Shown here one piece after another: positions 10,480-22,046 of a stretch of DNA of 64,000 nt. Position 1 is the first letter of the stretch. The number at the start of each line of letters is the position of its first letter. The position numbers and the translations under genes were made by a program. Origin of the DNA: Branchiostoma floridae (Eukaryota > Chordata > Leptocardii > Amphioxiformes > Branchiostomatidae); assembly GCF_000003815.2 (NCBI RefSeq), contig NC_049996.1:2226647-2290646 (forward strand), given 5' to 3'. The notes below the pieces were generated by a model. The model saw only the letters and a program-made list of their open reading frames with translations, was not told the origin of the DNA and did not search any database.

Positions 10480-12181
10480 TGTGTATGATTTGTCCTGTGT
10501 TTCTTTTTGTTTCTTTGGTAATGCCATTTCCATACTGTATACAGGTAATTTGTTGTTTTGGGCTAGTCATATTCGCTTGGTTTTTGGGCCTTAGGAGGCT
10601 TAGCTTTGTTCTGTTTTGAATTCAGTATCGTTTGTTGCATTTTGTCGCGGCAAATATATGATGAAATTCCCCTTCTAAGCAACTGCTCATTGGTTTGCGG
10701 GGATGTTTGCTGGGTGTTTGCTCTGACTACAACAGCTTCTGAACTTTTCAAAGCTTCCATTGCCAGCAGCTTGCCATCTATAAATGGGATTGACAAGGAC
10801 ATTTTTCATAGTAAATTGTGCTGTTAAATTTGGCTTAGATACTACAGGAGATTTAGGTTTGGGTTGGATGGATTGAATGAAAATATCATACCACCCTGGG
10901 GACTAACTGTTGCTGCTGCATGGGGGCTACCACTATTCATATTGTCTAATGTCTATGGAACTACAGATAAAAGTATCATTGGTCAAATTATGCAAGTAAC
11001 ATTCCGATGTCAAGTGAATAACACCCCAGAAATAAATCTTTAATGAATATCATTGGAAGAACACAAACCAAGGAGACTTAGCAGCTGCATTAGGTCAGTA
11101 CATTGAAATAGGAAGATATTAGTATATCATGTGACAGAGTAACTACATGTGCATGGGCCATCTGAGACAAAAAAAGGTAGCGTCTCAACAACTTCAAAGT
11201 ACTGTGGTTGGTTACATACTTAAGAAATCCAAAATAAGTAATGTTCATCCATGTCCAAACTTACAAATTCAGAAAATGGAATTTCAGAGTCAGACTTTTG
11301 CATGGTGCACAACCAACACGGTAAAAAGCTCATTTTTCCAACCACGTACCACAGACAAAAAGGCAAAAATACACAATAGGTCTACAGAAACCCAATACAT
11401 TTCATGCAGGCCTGAGGTCTACGAACTCTTGTTGTTGCTTGAAATGTTTCTGTGCTATTTCTATTATACTTTCATATCTAAAGAGATAAGTAGAGTAGAA
11501 TAAAATTAAATTCCTATTGCGTATATAAACTTGGCACAGGGAGGTTTTTGAGCACCCCTGCTTTAACATCGCACTTGGTACAGTCCGTTCATATCGCCAA
11601 TGGCGCACAATGAGAGTATTTTTGCGTACCTCTTCCCCGACTTTTATTGCAAAATTTCAGTCTATGGTTCCCCTACTGTTTTCTTTTCTACGTCCCCGGA
11701 CGACATATTGAGTATTTGGAACTACGCTGTGGATTTGTGCTGGTATTTTGGCTGTTTGAAGGCGAGAAATTGCACTTTCTAGCTCGATATGTGATTCTGA
11801 GGAAGACAACCCAGTGGATGGCTACTCACTGCTGCGTGATGGTGTAGTGAGCAGTGGTAAGGAAAGAGGTAAATTTTAAAATATTACTTTAAAATTAACA
11901 GAGACGACAAACATATGGCAAATAATAACTCTGAAAAACTTGTGAAATGTTGTTTAATGTTTGATACCTCAAATTGTAGTGTACATAATGTTTTTTTATC
12001 TGAAGTTTTTCTAATCAACGACCACCTGTGAGAATGCGCCGCACGTGGATATCGTTAATGTTCTCTTGCCTTGGTTCTATTCCTTGCTCGCTCGATACCA
12101 CTATCAGACTTATGTTACTTGCTTTTTAAACCTTTTTTGAAACTAGAAAAGTTCTGTATTTATCTCACTCAATCGGTCGAT

Positions 12182-12427
12182 ATAAGCCTTCTCACATTAG
12201 TCATGACGCATGTACGGCGACAGGAAATTCTAGGTAATATGTCAAGGGTAAGGCACACAAAAAGTAAACAAAACCCGTCTGCATATTGTTATGCAAATCG
12301 AAACAATGGTCAAGACAAGGACTGTTTCATTTGTGTGCCTTACACTTTTTGTGTGCCTTACACTTTGACACATTACCTAGAATTCCTGTCACCGCACATG
12401 CATCCTGACTAATATGAGAAGGCTTAT
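12182..12427. mobile_element. Foldback MITE with about 95-bp inverted arms
   Basis: The left arm starts ATAAGCCTTCTCACATTAG and passes CGACAGGAAATTCTAGGTAA to AAGGCACACAAAAAGT. The right arm, ending GGCTTAT, is its reverse complement with few changes. GTGTGCCTTACACTTT is doubled in the centre. It has no coding capacity. Confidence 0.8.
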
Positions 12428-13124
12428 TCCATGCAACGCATCATACGAGCTAGTCAGTGTACTGTTTTTTCCAAACAGAATTCATATCGCTAAATAACAG
12501 CATTTCTAATTCCCCACAGGCGAGAATTAAATGCAACATCTATATGCTTGCATACAATTGAAGTTTGCTAAAGAAAATAAGAGCCAATTTTTCGATTCAA
12601 TCTTCTAAACTGGCCAAAATCAATTTTTGTTTGTATGCAGGAGAGCTGCACGTGTCAATGATGCCGCCTAGTGATAGAAAAGTATTACTGCAGTTACCGG
12701 GCACGATTTTGCCTGCAATAATATCATAAATTGCTAGAAGTTGCTTTTGATCCATCACACTGGTTTTCATACCTTGATGCTGATTGATTCTAACGAAGAA
12801 GACGTACCTATGTAACATATGAAAGCGCGACGCTGATTGGTTTAAATTGGTGGCGTTGTTATGCCCAAATAAGTTGTCACGGGTCGTAGAATGGTGAGGG
12901 TGGCATCTGCCCTTGGTGCTGATAATGGTTCCCAAACTCTCTTATAATGGTATTGGACACATTTTCTTGTCTCTTTCAGTGGAAATTGAGCAACTTCTAT
13001 TTGTCAGTAAAACTAACAAAGGCCTGTCCATATGACTTTGGAAATTTCAAAGACACTTCTGAATTTTCTTACTAGTTCTCCAGTGTTATTTCAGACAAGG
13101 TGGTGGCTAGGTGGGTGCATTAAA

Positions 13125-13640
13125 TGAGGACTCCTGTCTGAACCTGACAAGACTGGATTGGACCAGACCAGACCAGGTGATTTGATGACTCAAGAGGAAT
13201 ATCAGGTAAGAATAGTCTTAAGTTCTGCATTACACCTTCCAGTTTCCTAGTGTTATTTGAAGCAAACATGTAACTTGTAATGTGTGTATAGTTAGGTGTC
13301 TGCTGACTGCTGCAGTAGTGAAGACTCCTATCTGAACCTGACAAGACTGGATTGGACCAGACCAGACCAAAGCAGCTGATTTGAAGACTGAAGAGAAGAC
13401 AGTTATGAGGTGAGAGAATTTGAATTCTGCATTTTATGTACCTTTTACTTTGTGTCAAATGTGTAACTTTAACTTTTGATGTCTGTATAGTTAGGTGTCT
13501 GCTGACTGATGGAATAGTGAGGACTCCTGTCTGAACTTGACAAGACTGGATTGGACCGGAACAGAACAGGTGATGCCAAGCCCCAAGACTGGGACAACAG
13601 CATCCACAGTTGAGAAAAACATGTATGTGTATGACTCAAG
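13125..13640. repeat. Tandem repeat, about 195-bp unit, three copies
   Basis: GACTCCTGTCTGAACCTGAC followed by AAGACTGGATTGGACCAGAC occurs near 13128, 13320 and 13522. The units are joined by similar GTATAGTTAGGTGTCTGCTG sequence. Minus-strand open frames here repeat with the unit and are not recognised as protein. Confidence 0.8.
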
Positions 13641-13663
13641 CACTCTGCAACTTTATTTCTGAT

Positions 13664-13885
13664 CAGGGCTCTAGCCAGCGTCCGTTTTTCCGTCAATTGA
13701 CGGAAATTTGCTGTGTGTGACGGAAACATTTTAAAACCAATCCGTCAACCTTGACGGACAAAAATCCTTGGTTGGAAGCTACAGGCGGATTGGGGACGCC
13801 ATCCACGGCCGTAAAAGCCACACACTGTTTGTTTTGCTATTCTTATTATTGTTGACGAAGTGTGTCGGCGCCCTTTTGCATACAA
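13664..13885. mobile_element. hAT-like MITE fragment (CAGGGCTCTAGCCAGC end)
   Basis: It starts with the same terminal sequence as the complete element at 63510-63870 and shares its TCCGTCAA-rich interior and GTGTGTGGCTTTTAC word in opposite orientation. The far end is missing. It is followed by AATAAATACAAAAC repeats. Confidence 0.7.
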
Positions 13886-14272
13886 TAATAATAAATAAAT
13901 ACAAAACAAGATGAATAAATACAAAACACGTCTTATGAAGCAGCATTGGTAGGAAACTTTATTTTTCTGTTAAAAAGTGGTATACATGATGAAAACGAGT
14001 CTTATCCAACCCTTATTCCTCCAATTTATAAATAAAGTTGACTTAGAAATCTACATAGAAAAATACCATTGACATACACCATGTATATATAATATTGCAC
14101 TGCAACACCCAGGAATGATCTAGAAGCAATTTTCAGAATGATTCCTTGAAAAAACTGATTTAAATTTCCACCACAGAAACCAATTGCTTCGCTTTAACTC
14201 TTTGACGATTCCTGAATGTCGATGTTTAAGTCTTTTCGAATCCTTAACGGGAAGAAATCAAGTTCTTTCTCC

Positions 14273-14580
14273 CTACTGACTGAGCGTGAAGCCTCCAAGG
14301 GTCACCAGGGAAAGGGCAGCGTCATCAGAAAAAGACTTAGCGCCTATTATCCTACTGGCTACTATTGCAGCAACAGTTTGCGTTCTGTCAACAGATTTGC
14401 AACCTTTGACGTCGACCCTGATGCACGATCTATGATAAAAAAAACGATATCGCGGTTCTTCACGTGTCAATGAGGACCCCTAGCGGCCCAGGTTATGCTT
14501 TCAGCATGTTATGATATTTTTCGCCGTTTGGCGGCGCTTTTGGACCATGTGCGTTAAATACAGTTTCTTTGCAGTCTGGT
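14273..14580. repeat. Dispersed repeat, copy 1 (inverted partner at 31.76-32.0 kb)
   Basis: CTTTGACGTCGACCCTGATG, CACGTGTCAATGAGGACCCC and CGCCGTTTGGCGGCGCTTTT recur in reverse complement around 31770-31990. The CACGTGTCAATGA word also occurs once at about 12648. The element type is unknown. Confidence 0.6.
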
Positions 14581-15160
14581 AGAGACCATTTTATAAGACC
14601 GGCAAAGGGGTATTTTACCGGCCGCATGGAAATACTGATGACATGTATTATATCATTTCATATATGGAATGTGATCTAGAGGCCATATATATGATCTGGA
14701 AAGTTAGATATCGCTAGTTAAAGCATCTATTCCACCAGAATGTGATCTCGTTGCGACCTAAATATTAATTGCAATTAGCCCTTGATTCCATAATTGAAAA
14801 ACCATACAAGATATAAAAGTACGACTTGAAAGACATCAAAATACACAAAGCGTAAAAATATCAAACATTTTACCTATAAATTCCTTAAGGGATCTGTCAA
14901 ATTTTAGTTCACAGTGTACGTGGTCACAGCGAGTGTAAGGCAACATCTTAGGCCTATGTCACATGTCCAAACCGGGGCCTGGCCGGGCAGCTTTCGGGAA
15001 CAAAAAACCATTATACGAAAGACACCCAACTACATAAGACGTAAAGAGAATGGTCGTGGGCACTATTTGTGTATATTTTTTTACTATTTTTCGTTTCCAT
15101 AACTAGCCTGACCGGGCCCCGGATTGTTTATAAATTTGACGTTAGCCTAGGCGGTTACAA

Positions 15161-15397
15161 TCAGTAAAGAATGGACATCATATTCTCCTCAGACACGGGA
15201 TAGGCAAGTCGTTCTGGTTTCTTGACGATTAGACGTAGAACATCCACCAGTTTCTTCATCATTTGGTGCCTGTTGTTGCCATAGGCGACCACTGCACAGA
15301 TGTCACACCCCGCGCTACCCGGGATGTCGGCTAACTCGTCATCCCGCTTGTAGTACGGGGAGATGTACACGTCTGGGTCCGACTTCAGCTGCGCGAT
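15161..15397 (-). CDS. ATP-grasp gene exon 8 (C-terminus and stop)
   Basis: 78 codons plus stop. It begins IAQLKSDPDVYISPYYK and includes AGCDICAVVAYGNNR, a strand seen near the end of ATP-grasp domains. It ends EENMMSILY with a TGA stop. Confidence 0.8.
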   Translation of the reverse strand: MAQLKSDPDVYISPYYKRDDELADIPGSAGCDICAVVAYGNNRHQMMKKLVDVLRLIVKKPERLAYPVSEENMMSILY

Positions 15398-18300
15398 CTA
15401 GGAGAAGAATAGAGACTTTTATTTAGATTAAACAGCCAGGTAAACAATTGTCAAAAACATGTACACGTCAATGAAGGTTATGTATCTGTATCTGCATCTA
15501 TATAGCCGGTATAACCGTCCTTCGGCGCAACACACCAGCTTACACATCAAGGTAATAAGATACGCTAAAAAGCAGTTACTTAAGCATCTGGATATGATTT
15601 TGGAAACGTTTCAAACGTTTCAGATAACATTCACTATTTTTCGTCGGTGACACTGAAGAGATCTGGTGGAAGCTGTTTTTTGTTAAACAATGAATGCAAA
15701 AGAGCTAAATTATATTAAAATCTCAAGTTCAATCTCTACAACTGGAAAATATTTGAAAATTACTTCCGGACGTATGGCACGACATCCATCACTCTTCGGA
15801 CATGGCCCCTACGTGGCCCAATGGGACACACTGCGGCTACCGGGCGATTCTTGAGCTCGGCCGGGCCCCCGTATTCTTTTAAACTTCCCGTTAAAACCAA
15901 CTCGGGGCACGGCAACAAACAGACACCGTAGCTTAACAGTGAAAACGCCGAAAAGTACCCCGCTCTCCCCGTAACCGTGAAAATGTGACCCGTAGAAATA
16001 CTTGGTATGTATCACTAAAAGACAAATCCCAACTTAACCACATTTTTTGCTTACCTTGTCGAAGTCCAAGAAATCGCCTGGCCTTTCCTGATGCCCCAAG
16101 AACTTGGCCATGTAAGCGACCCCGTGCCGTCCGGTGGGAGGAGGGGTGGCGGGGACGAGGCCGGTACCCGCTGCCAAGTAGACGTAGTCTTGGTTCGCGT
16201 TCTCGTAGACTTGTCTGTAGATTCCCTGCACCAGTCTGGAGCCACGTGCGTTCACCTCACACAGTCTCAGCTGAAGTGTTTCAAAGTAAATTTGCATATT
16301 CAATGAATGAAGGGCTCATGTACTGCACAGGATCATGTTTACCTATAACGGGTACTTTGTAAGTCTAGTTCCGCAAGGATAGCAAAGTCATTTCATTTGT
16401 GCACAAACGAGGTTTTCCTATCCAGACAGACATTTCGGTGACCGGCTGTCACCTTCCTCAGGGCAATTTCGGCAAGTTCTGAAACGAACTGCAGGTAGGT
16501 GTCGCTTCTAACAGATGCGGTCCCAAACGTAAAGCATTTGCAGAAATAAATTGATAGGAAGGTACCTGCGGTGTTTACAATACAAATATGGCTACCGGTA
16601 GTTCTGTTACGAACTCCAGGTAGGCGTCGCTGCTAACAGATGTGGTCCCAAACGTAAAGCATTTACGAAAATACATTGATAGGTAGTGTTTGCGAGTTAG
16701 TCAAGGTAATTCTATACTGGGTCTTAAATACAATACCTTTCCATCTTTCATCTTAAAGATCTCGATGTTTGTGTAGCCGTCGTTGAAGCCACACTCAATC
16801 ATCTTGGCCATGATGTCGTCATAGATTTTCCACATGCGTGTCTGGACGTCCTGTGGCTCGTTCGTGGGGCCCAACATGGAGGTGAACTTCGCCTCGTGGC
16901 CGTCATACTGGAGCTCGTCAGTGATCTGGGAGGGAATGAATGATATTATGAAACTCTTAAATAGCCTCATCTTATAGTAAAAGGGAAAAGGGGGCCCGGC
17001 CGGTAGTTTATTAGCTGTTTTTTTAACGTGACCCCTATATACCTTTGTCGCTACCGGACTATTTTAGGGCACGGCCGGCCAGCCCTAGGATTTCTTGAAA
17101 CTCATCGTTAAAATCATCCTGGACCAGGCGACAAATGGAAGTTGTTATTTTATCGTAAAAATCCTACCGGGTGCGAACGATTACCCCAACGTTAACGGCA
17201 GAAAGATTCATCAGCCCCGTGGAGAGCCTGGCCAAGCTACGAACATTGGCTGGATACCAGGTTAGGCTTTCTCATGAGGCCAGATTATTTTGCCTGTGTT
17301 TTTAAACTGGGTAAACTTCTACACGTGAACATTTTACCGGGTGCGAACGATTACACAAGCGGCTGAAATATTCATCTGCCCCGTATAGAGTTTGACCAAG
17401 CTACGGACACTGACTGGATACCCGGTTAGACTTCCTCATGATTTTCCCAGTGTTTAACTCACCGTCCAGTGAACCAGCTTCCCATTGACCACACAGCCGT
17501 CCATGGTACATAAAGTCTCGGCATCCAGGAACGGTTCCACCAGAACAACGTCACACAGGGCCAGGGGGTACTTTTTGACATCTAGGTACTCCGTAAAGTA
17601 GTCCCTGGTTCAAGAAAACGCAATTACACATATATGATGCTAGTTCATCGATGAAGTTTAGACATCCAGGCAATAAGATATGACAAATAGCAATTACTCA
17701 AGCAACTGGATATGATATCCAGTTGGATGATTAAGTAATTGCTATTTGGCGTGATGCTAGTTCACCTTTATCCGAGGGGTAATCTATATCCATTGATTTA
17801 TAAAACAGGACATTGAGGGATGTTAAGTCGATGGACGCTAGTTTCAAAACACAATACTTTACCATGTGAAAAATATCATGACACTGCAGTTCGAAACCAC
17901 CGTCCTGAATCTAAATACCCTGTTTTCAAAACAACAGATATGGGTTATATTACACCACTGATAAAGGTGAATTAGCGTACGTATTATGCTTAGTCTTCAG
18001 ATTGTGTTCTCACCGCAAAAGTGAAGCCTACATTGGCTACATATACCAGCTTAAAGCAGCACTTTAGTCGTAAAAATGCAGGATGTACATCGAAGTTTCA
18101 GCAGGTTAGAGACTTAACTGATTGTGTGAAAGAGAAGTCCAATAATATAGCAATAATTGTCATAGGCACGACAACTACGCTGAAAATCTTGCTTAAAGGA
18201 CTTTGACAAATTGCTCTTACCTGTAGAATGCAGCACTTGGTGCAAACATGAAGTCTGGGTGTTCGTCCCTCATGGTCTTGAAGTCTATGAGTGCGCCTTT

Positions 18301-19895
18301 CAAGTCGTCGTAACTTTCAATCTTCTTCAGACCATAGGCCAACGTAGCTGTTCCGGATTTGACGAAGGCAGGAAGGCCTATTGAAAATATGTGTGCAAAA
18401 ACAGATAATTAATGGCGGGTAGCATTGCCGGTAAGTTCCGTTATTTGCTAAAAAGAAACGACAATGTTTGTATTCTAAACTGTAGGGAATTTGGCCTTCC
18501 AGAGATCCGCTTCTACCACCCGTTAATGCTATATTCACATTTGGCAAAAGTGGCCCCTCCCAGCAGTGTACTACATAATAGCTAAGTGTTTTTGCACGTG
18601 ACTCCTACGTAGCCCCTATGGGTACTGGACTATTTTAGGGCACGGTCGGTGAGCCCCCTGGATTTTTTTAACTAGCAGTTAAAATCATCCTGGGACCCGG
18701 TGGTGAATAGAAATCGTTATCTAATCGCTATCTGAGCTAAATTCTTTATGGGCACAGGTGCAAACGTTCTTACCGACTGTCTCCAAGGCTTTCTCTGCAT
18801 CTTGGAGCAAAGTGGGAGAGTCCAAATCTAACACGTCGTAGGGGGTTGGCATTTCGGCAAAGTCCAGGTGCTTCCGAGTGTACGGTTTGTGGAAGGCCAG
18901 GTAGCACGACTCCACACTGGGGCCGGGGATGTGCGGGAAATCCCGGGCCAGGGCGGCGTGCGCGAACGTGGACAGGTCGGTCGTTGGCAGGACAACGCTG
19001 ACGTCATTCTCTTTCACAACCTGTTTGGCGGGAAAACTACATACTGTAAAAGGGGAATTTTTTGCCGCAGTTTTTCAAGTGGACTCATCTGCTTTACCAT
19101 GAATTAAAAACCACCTCGAAAATTTTGGCTTTTACATGCAGTTAAACCCTACTATGCAATTTTAACCGTGATCTTAAAGCCGCCTTGACAACTTTATTCT
19201 CTCCCAAACGCAAAATCAAACACTTGCAAACATTTCCCTATTTATCATCGTACACGTTTGGGGACCACCTTCTCAAAAAATTACTGACACTTTTTATTGC
19301 TACTGGGCCAATTTCATTTTTAAATGTATGACGTAAATAAATGAACATAATAGCAATAATATTTTATGACGATAACTATTCTTGTGTACTAGTATCTTAC
19401 AATACTTTACGTTTAAGACCGCATTATTAACAGCGACAACTATCTGCAGTATGGAGTATTACAACTAGGAAGGTACTAGTAGAGATCGTGACAAAGTACA
19501 CAAGTTTCAAATAAAACGTCGTTTTTAACCCACCTTCTTCAAACGTTGAACGTAATTCATGAGAGTCTCCTTTTCATCGATGCAGTCGAAAATGACATGC
19601 TTGACCTGGGTAAGGAGGTACAAGAACAAAGTTGGCCTGAATAACTGCGTTGTATGATAACGGTCATTTTACAGCGGATGAAGGCTCTGCCCCGGTGGCG
19701 TCACCAAAAAGGCAACAATCCTTGGAGCATGCATATATTCGGCTCATAGAGTTGCACATACAAGAATCTGCCCAATGACCGCTAGTAACTCACCCGTACT
19801 GTCGGACACTTTCTCAGGTCCGCTTCCTTATCCGGGTTCGCCTTACACAGGGGGATGAGAACTGTGACGTCACGTCCGGTTCCGGTCGACGACAT
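15161..19895 (-). CDS. ATP-grasp-fold ligase-like protein, complete, 8 exons, 453 aa
   Basis: Exons in order: 19794-19895, 19534-19605, 18774-19020, 18221-18377, 17463-17604, 16737-16925, 16055-16270 and 15161-15397. All splice sites are GT-AG, the phases agree, and the sum is 1362 nt with the stop. The fold is inferred from an N-terminal Rossmann-like start (DVTVLIPLCK), a Lys-bearing glycine loop (GLPAFVKSG, residues about 141-149), a central-strand block (ALCDVVLVEPFLDAETLC) followed by MDGCVVNGKLVHW, and the metal/phosphate-binding triad LCEVNARGS near residue 306. ATP-grasp enzymes join a carboxylate to an amine or thiol through an acyl phosphate; carnosine synthase and biotin carboxylase are relatives. 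The substrate is unknown. There is no signal peptide or membrane segment, so it is probably cytosolic. Confidence 0.82.
15484..15546 (-). mobile_element. LINE 3'-end fragment (GATACA tail), minus strand
   Basis: Read on the minus strand it gives AAGCTGGTGTGTTGCGCCGA, GGTTATACCGGCTATATAGA and a GATACAGATAC tail. This matches the 3' end of the LINE fragment at 21.6-22.0 kb. Confidence 0.65.
16055..16270 (-). CDS. ATP-grasp gene exon 7 (catalytic E-x-N-x-R)
   Basis: LRLCEVNARGSRLVQGIYRQ carries the Glu, Asn and Arg expected to bind Mg-ATP phosphates. Then come DYVYLAAGTG and GVAYMAKFLG. It is bounded by CTTCAG and GTAAGC. Confidence 0.83.
16475..16690. repeat. Direct duplication, about 127-bp unit, in ATP-grasp intron
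   Basis: CTAACAGATGCGGTCCCAAA followed by CGTAAAGCATTT occurs at about 16508 and again, slightly changed, at about 16635, between exons 7 and 6. Confidence 0.8.
16737..16925 (-). CDS. ATP-grasp gene exon 6
   Basis: 63 codons from ITDELQYDGHEAKFTSMLG to NDGYTNIEIFKMKDGK. The final Y-x-N-I-E-I-F strand precedes the catalytic E-x-N-x-R in the next exon, as in other ATP-grasp enzymes. Confidence 0.82.
17155..17445. repeat. Direct duplication, about 170-bp unit, in ATP-grasp intron
   Basis: ACCGGGTGCGAACGATTAC, CAGCCCCGTGGAGAG and CTGGATACC recur in order at about 17165 and 17335. The stretch before them (GACTATTTTAGGGCACGG, about 17058) recurs at about 18628, a dispersed repeat. Confidence 0.75.
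17463..17604 (-). CDS. ATP-grasp gene exon 5 (hinge and adenine-binding strand)
   Basis: YPLALCDVVLVEPFLDAETL includes the acidic-hydrophobic hinge (VEPFLD) that usually contacts adenine. It is followed by CTMDGCVVNGKLVHWT, the D-G-x2-V-x-G-K strand pair. It joins exon 4 in phase 2 and leaves in phase 0. Confidence 0.82.
17690..17745. repeat. Perfect-looking hairpin
   Basis: AGCAATTACTCAAGCAACTG is followed by its mirrored arm, CCAGTTGGATGATTAAGTAATTGCT, around GATATGATATC. A related single arm (AGCAGTTACTTAAGCATCTG) is at about 15572. Confidence 0.7.
17757..17978. mobile_element. Palindromic MITE, TTAACGCTAGTTCACC family, copy 2
   Basis: GCTAGTTCACCTTTATCCG is mirrored by TGATAAAGGTGAATTAGCG. 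The interior AAGTCGATGG and CGAAACCACCGTC matches the other copies. It lies in the intron between ATP-grasp exons 5 and 4. Confidence 0.75.
18221..18377 (-). CDS. ATP-grasp gene exon 4 (nucleotide-binding Lys)
   Basis: It starts GLPAFVKSGTATLAYGL. The Lys after two hydrophobic residues corresponds to the ATP-contacting Lys of the fold. It ends FMFAPSAAFYR in phase 2. Confidence 0.8.
18774..19020 (-). CDS. ATP-grasp gene exon 3
   Basis: It includes DVSVVLPTTDLSTFAHAAL, PHIPGPSVESCYLAFHKPYT and LDFAEMPTPYDVLD, the pre-ATP-grasp to A-subdomain region where the P-G-P-S and helix pattern is typical. It ends in phase 1 at GTAAGA. Confidence 0.8.
19534..19605 (-). CDS. ATP-grasp gene exon 2
   Basis: 24 codons, VKHVIFDCIDEKET to YVQRLKK, bounded by CCCAG and GTGGGT. 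Phase 0 at both ends. Confidence 0.75.
19794..19895 (-). CDS. ATP-grasp gene exon 1 (start codon)
   Basis: ATG at 19893-19895 opens SSTGTGRDVTVLIPLCK and ends DLRKCPTVR before the donor GTGAGTT. Phase 0. Confidence 0.78.
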
Positions 19896-21600
19896 GGTCA
19901 AGGTCAAAGGCACTCAAGTGGTCCTAAAAATGAAACCATAGAAAAGTTGCCTTTAAAAACATATCATTCTTTATTCTAAGAAGCAGAAGTTTACAAAAAC
20001 ATATAACAGATGTTGGGTAACGTTAGTGATTCTATTGAAAAAAATCTAGACATCGTGTTTGAAAAATCTGACGTATTTACCTTTCGAAATCAGGCTTTAT
20101 TTAATTCTGAATGATAACCATCAGAACGCATATCATTCCATATTGTAAAACGCAAAACCTTATAAACATATTGGTCTTAACATTCAGAAAGCCACTCAGA
20201 ACATCATAAAGCAATTGAAACATCGCAAAAAGCTGTACTGACAAACTACTACATATAATATGCCCCAAGCAGTCCAGTCCTTCCCTGTTATATTAAAAGA
20301 CCTTCCCCACAATCCGTTGCCAAAATGAATCCACGGCAATGGGGAATACGTTCGCGTATTTTTTTGCAGTACCACACTAACGGCTCCGACTCTAAGGCGT
20401 CGCGAAAAATATACACAAAATTTAATTTTGCTAGTATTAAAAATCGTTACATACGTATCTTCCAGTTTTCATGAATAAGATTGCAAAGACAAAATGCATA
20501 TCCCTCAAGCCATCAAATACCTTTTGATATTGATATCGTCGTGTTTTTCTAGTTATTTAGAGCTCCGGCATTTGCTTTAATTTTTTTTTCAAGAACGTTA
20601 TGCTTCTGATATAAGTCTCAGTGACTGATTGAAATGTTGAAATGCATAAGTCCATTCAGTCGTGTTATGAATGGTCGCTATGGTATTGAAAGTTATATTT
20701 TATTGAGATTGAAATATAGACTAGTTATCGATATATAACCGACAAACGATATTTCTCTCATTGGCCTTATGTTGTCTTTATCTATTATAATATCGGCACA
20801 GTCTTTGTTATAAAAGAATATAAGGTCTACATTTTTAACATAAAAAACGTAATTGTTCATTCTGTGAACTAACTCGAAGATCTGACTTTTGAAATTTGTC
20901 CTGTCTAGTGTCCTTTGTCGTGTGCTTGTGATTTATTACGTTCCGTGTATATTGTGCTATCTCATTATCAATTTATAATTGTCAATTCATAACTGTCAAT
21001 GGATAAGGCCTTACTGGTTTTATTATATGGATTACATCCACTGGGCACCCAAAAAACTGAAGCGAGCGACCTAAAAAAATGGACAAAAAAAAGGATAGAA
21101 GTCGCTTTCAATTTCATATCTGATTGGTCAAGAAAGTTGCTGTTGAATGATTTAAGCCACAGAAAACGGAATACAAAAACAACAAATTCTTAATAATTTT
21201 TGTTCCTTCACATCATCTTCTTTGACTTTGAGACTTAGGCCACAGTAAATAAATTTTATGGATGACATCAGTGCGCTCATTAATTTTCGCTTGATTTCAG
21301 AAGTATTTTTTTCTTTTTCAGAGATAGTCAACATGACGAGAAAGTACCAAAATAGGAAAATGTGTTGCTTAATGCTTGTACGTGTAGAAGTGACACTTGT
21401 GAGGTAGCCATGACTATAGTTGTAGAAGTAAAATTAGTTGGATAGTTGTAAAAGTTGCACCAATATGGAAGCCATGAGTGTAGTTGCCAACTCTGTTAGT
21501 AATACCAGTCTACCACACTAGTGTCACTTTTACTACAACAGTGAACATCCTGAAAACAGGAAAAAATACCTTGCTGGTTTGTGTCTATTTAAAAAAAATC
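19896..21600. other. Intergenic upstream of the ATP-grasp gene, nothing recognised
   Basis: AT-rich sequence without a conserved coding segment. It should hold the promoter of the ATP-grasp gene, but no core element could be assigned. CCACAGTAAATAAATTTTAT then GGATGACATC at about 21240 belongs to a short dispersed repeat seen again near 22060, 22325, 28330, 29115 and 31200. Confidence 0.4.
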
Positions 21601-22046
21601 AGCCATCTTGCCTTTTTACCCATCTTGTTTCTTTCGCCGTATCTCACTTGAAGACAGAAGGAAAATTTCCAGACTTTCCATGATGTACAAAATGACCAAT
21701 AAACTGGTGGACGTACCAACTGATAAGTATCTAATAGCAGCTCAAAAAAGAACAAGAAACAGTCATGCCTTCAAATACCAGAGTTACCAACCTAGGATTG
21801 ATGTGTTCAAAAATTCGTACTTTCCCAGAACTATCGTAGAGTGGAATTTGTTATCACCAAGCACATTAGGGGCATCTTCTCTGGGTAGTTTTAAAGAACG
21901 CTTGCAGATAGATGTGCAAAAGTTAGGTGTGACGGATCGTTCAGTGTAATATAACCAGCTGCTGCCGCACCGCGTGCCTGCGAAGCTGGTGTCCATGTGT
22001 TACACCGAATGGCGGTTATACCGGCTATATAGATACAGATACAGAT
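21600..22046 (+). mobile_element. 5'-truncated non-LTR retrotransposon (CR1/jockey-like ORF2 C-terminus)
   Basis: An open frame at 21608-21949 (113 codons) has the usual C-terminal pattern of CR1/jockey reverse-transcriptase proteins: RRKISRLSMMYKMTNKLVDV, then KNSYFPRTIVEWNLL and SSLGSFKERL. It is followed by a short 3' UTR and an end with GGTTATACCGGCTATATAGA and GATACAGATACAG repeats. The RT and endonuclease domains are missing, so it is a dead insertion. Confidence 0.75.

Larger units (their letters stand above)
10136..13120. other. Intergenic, no recognised gene
   Basis: AT-rich sequence. A possible short plus-strand exon starts at 10394 and an inverted-repeat MITE lies at 12182-12427. 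No other coding or repeat structure was recognised. Confidence 0.5.

Noticed and set aside
13120..13729. Coding repeat protein on the minus strand
   Set aside because: The frames follow a three-unit DNA tandem repeat, differ between units and show no recognised family.
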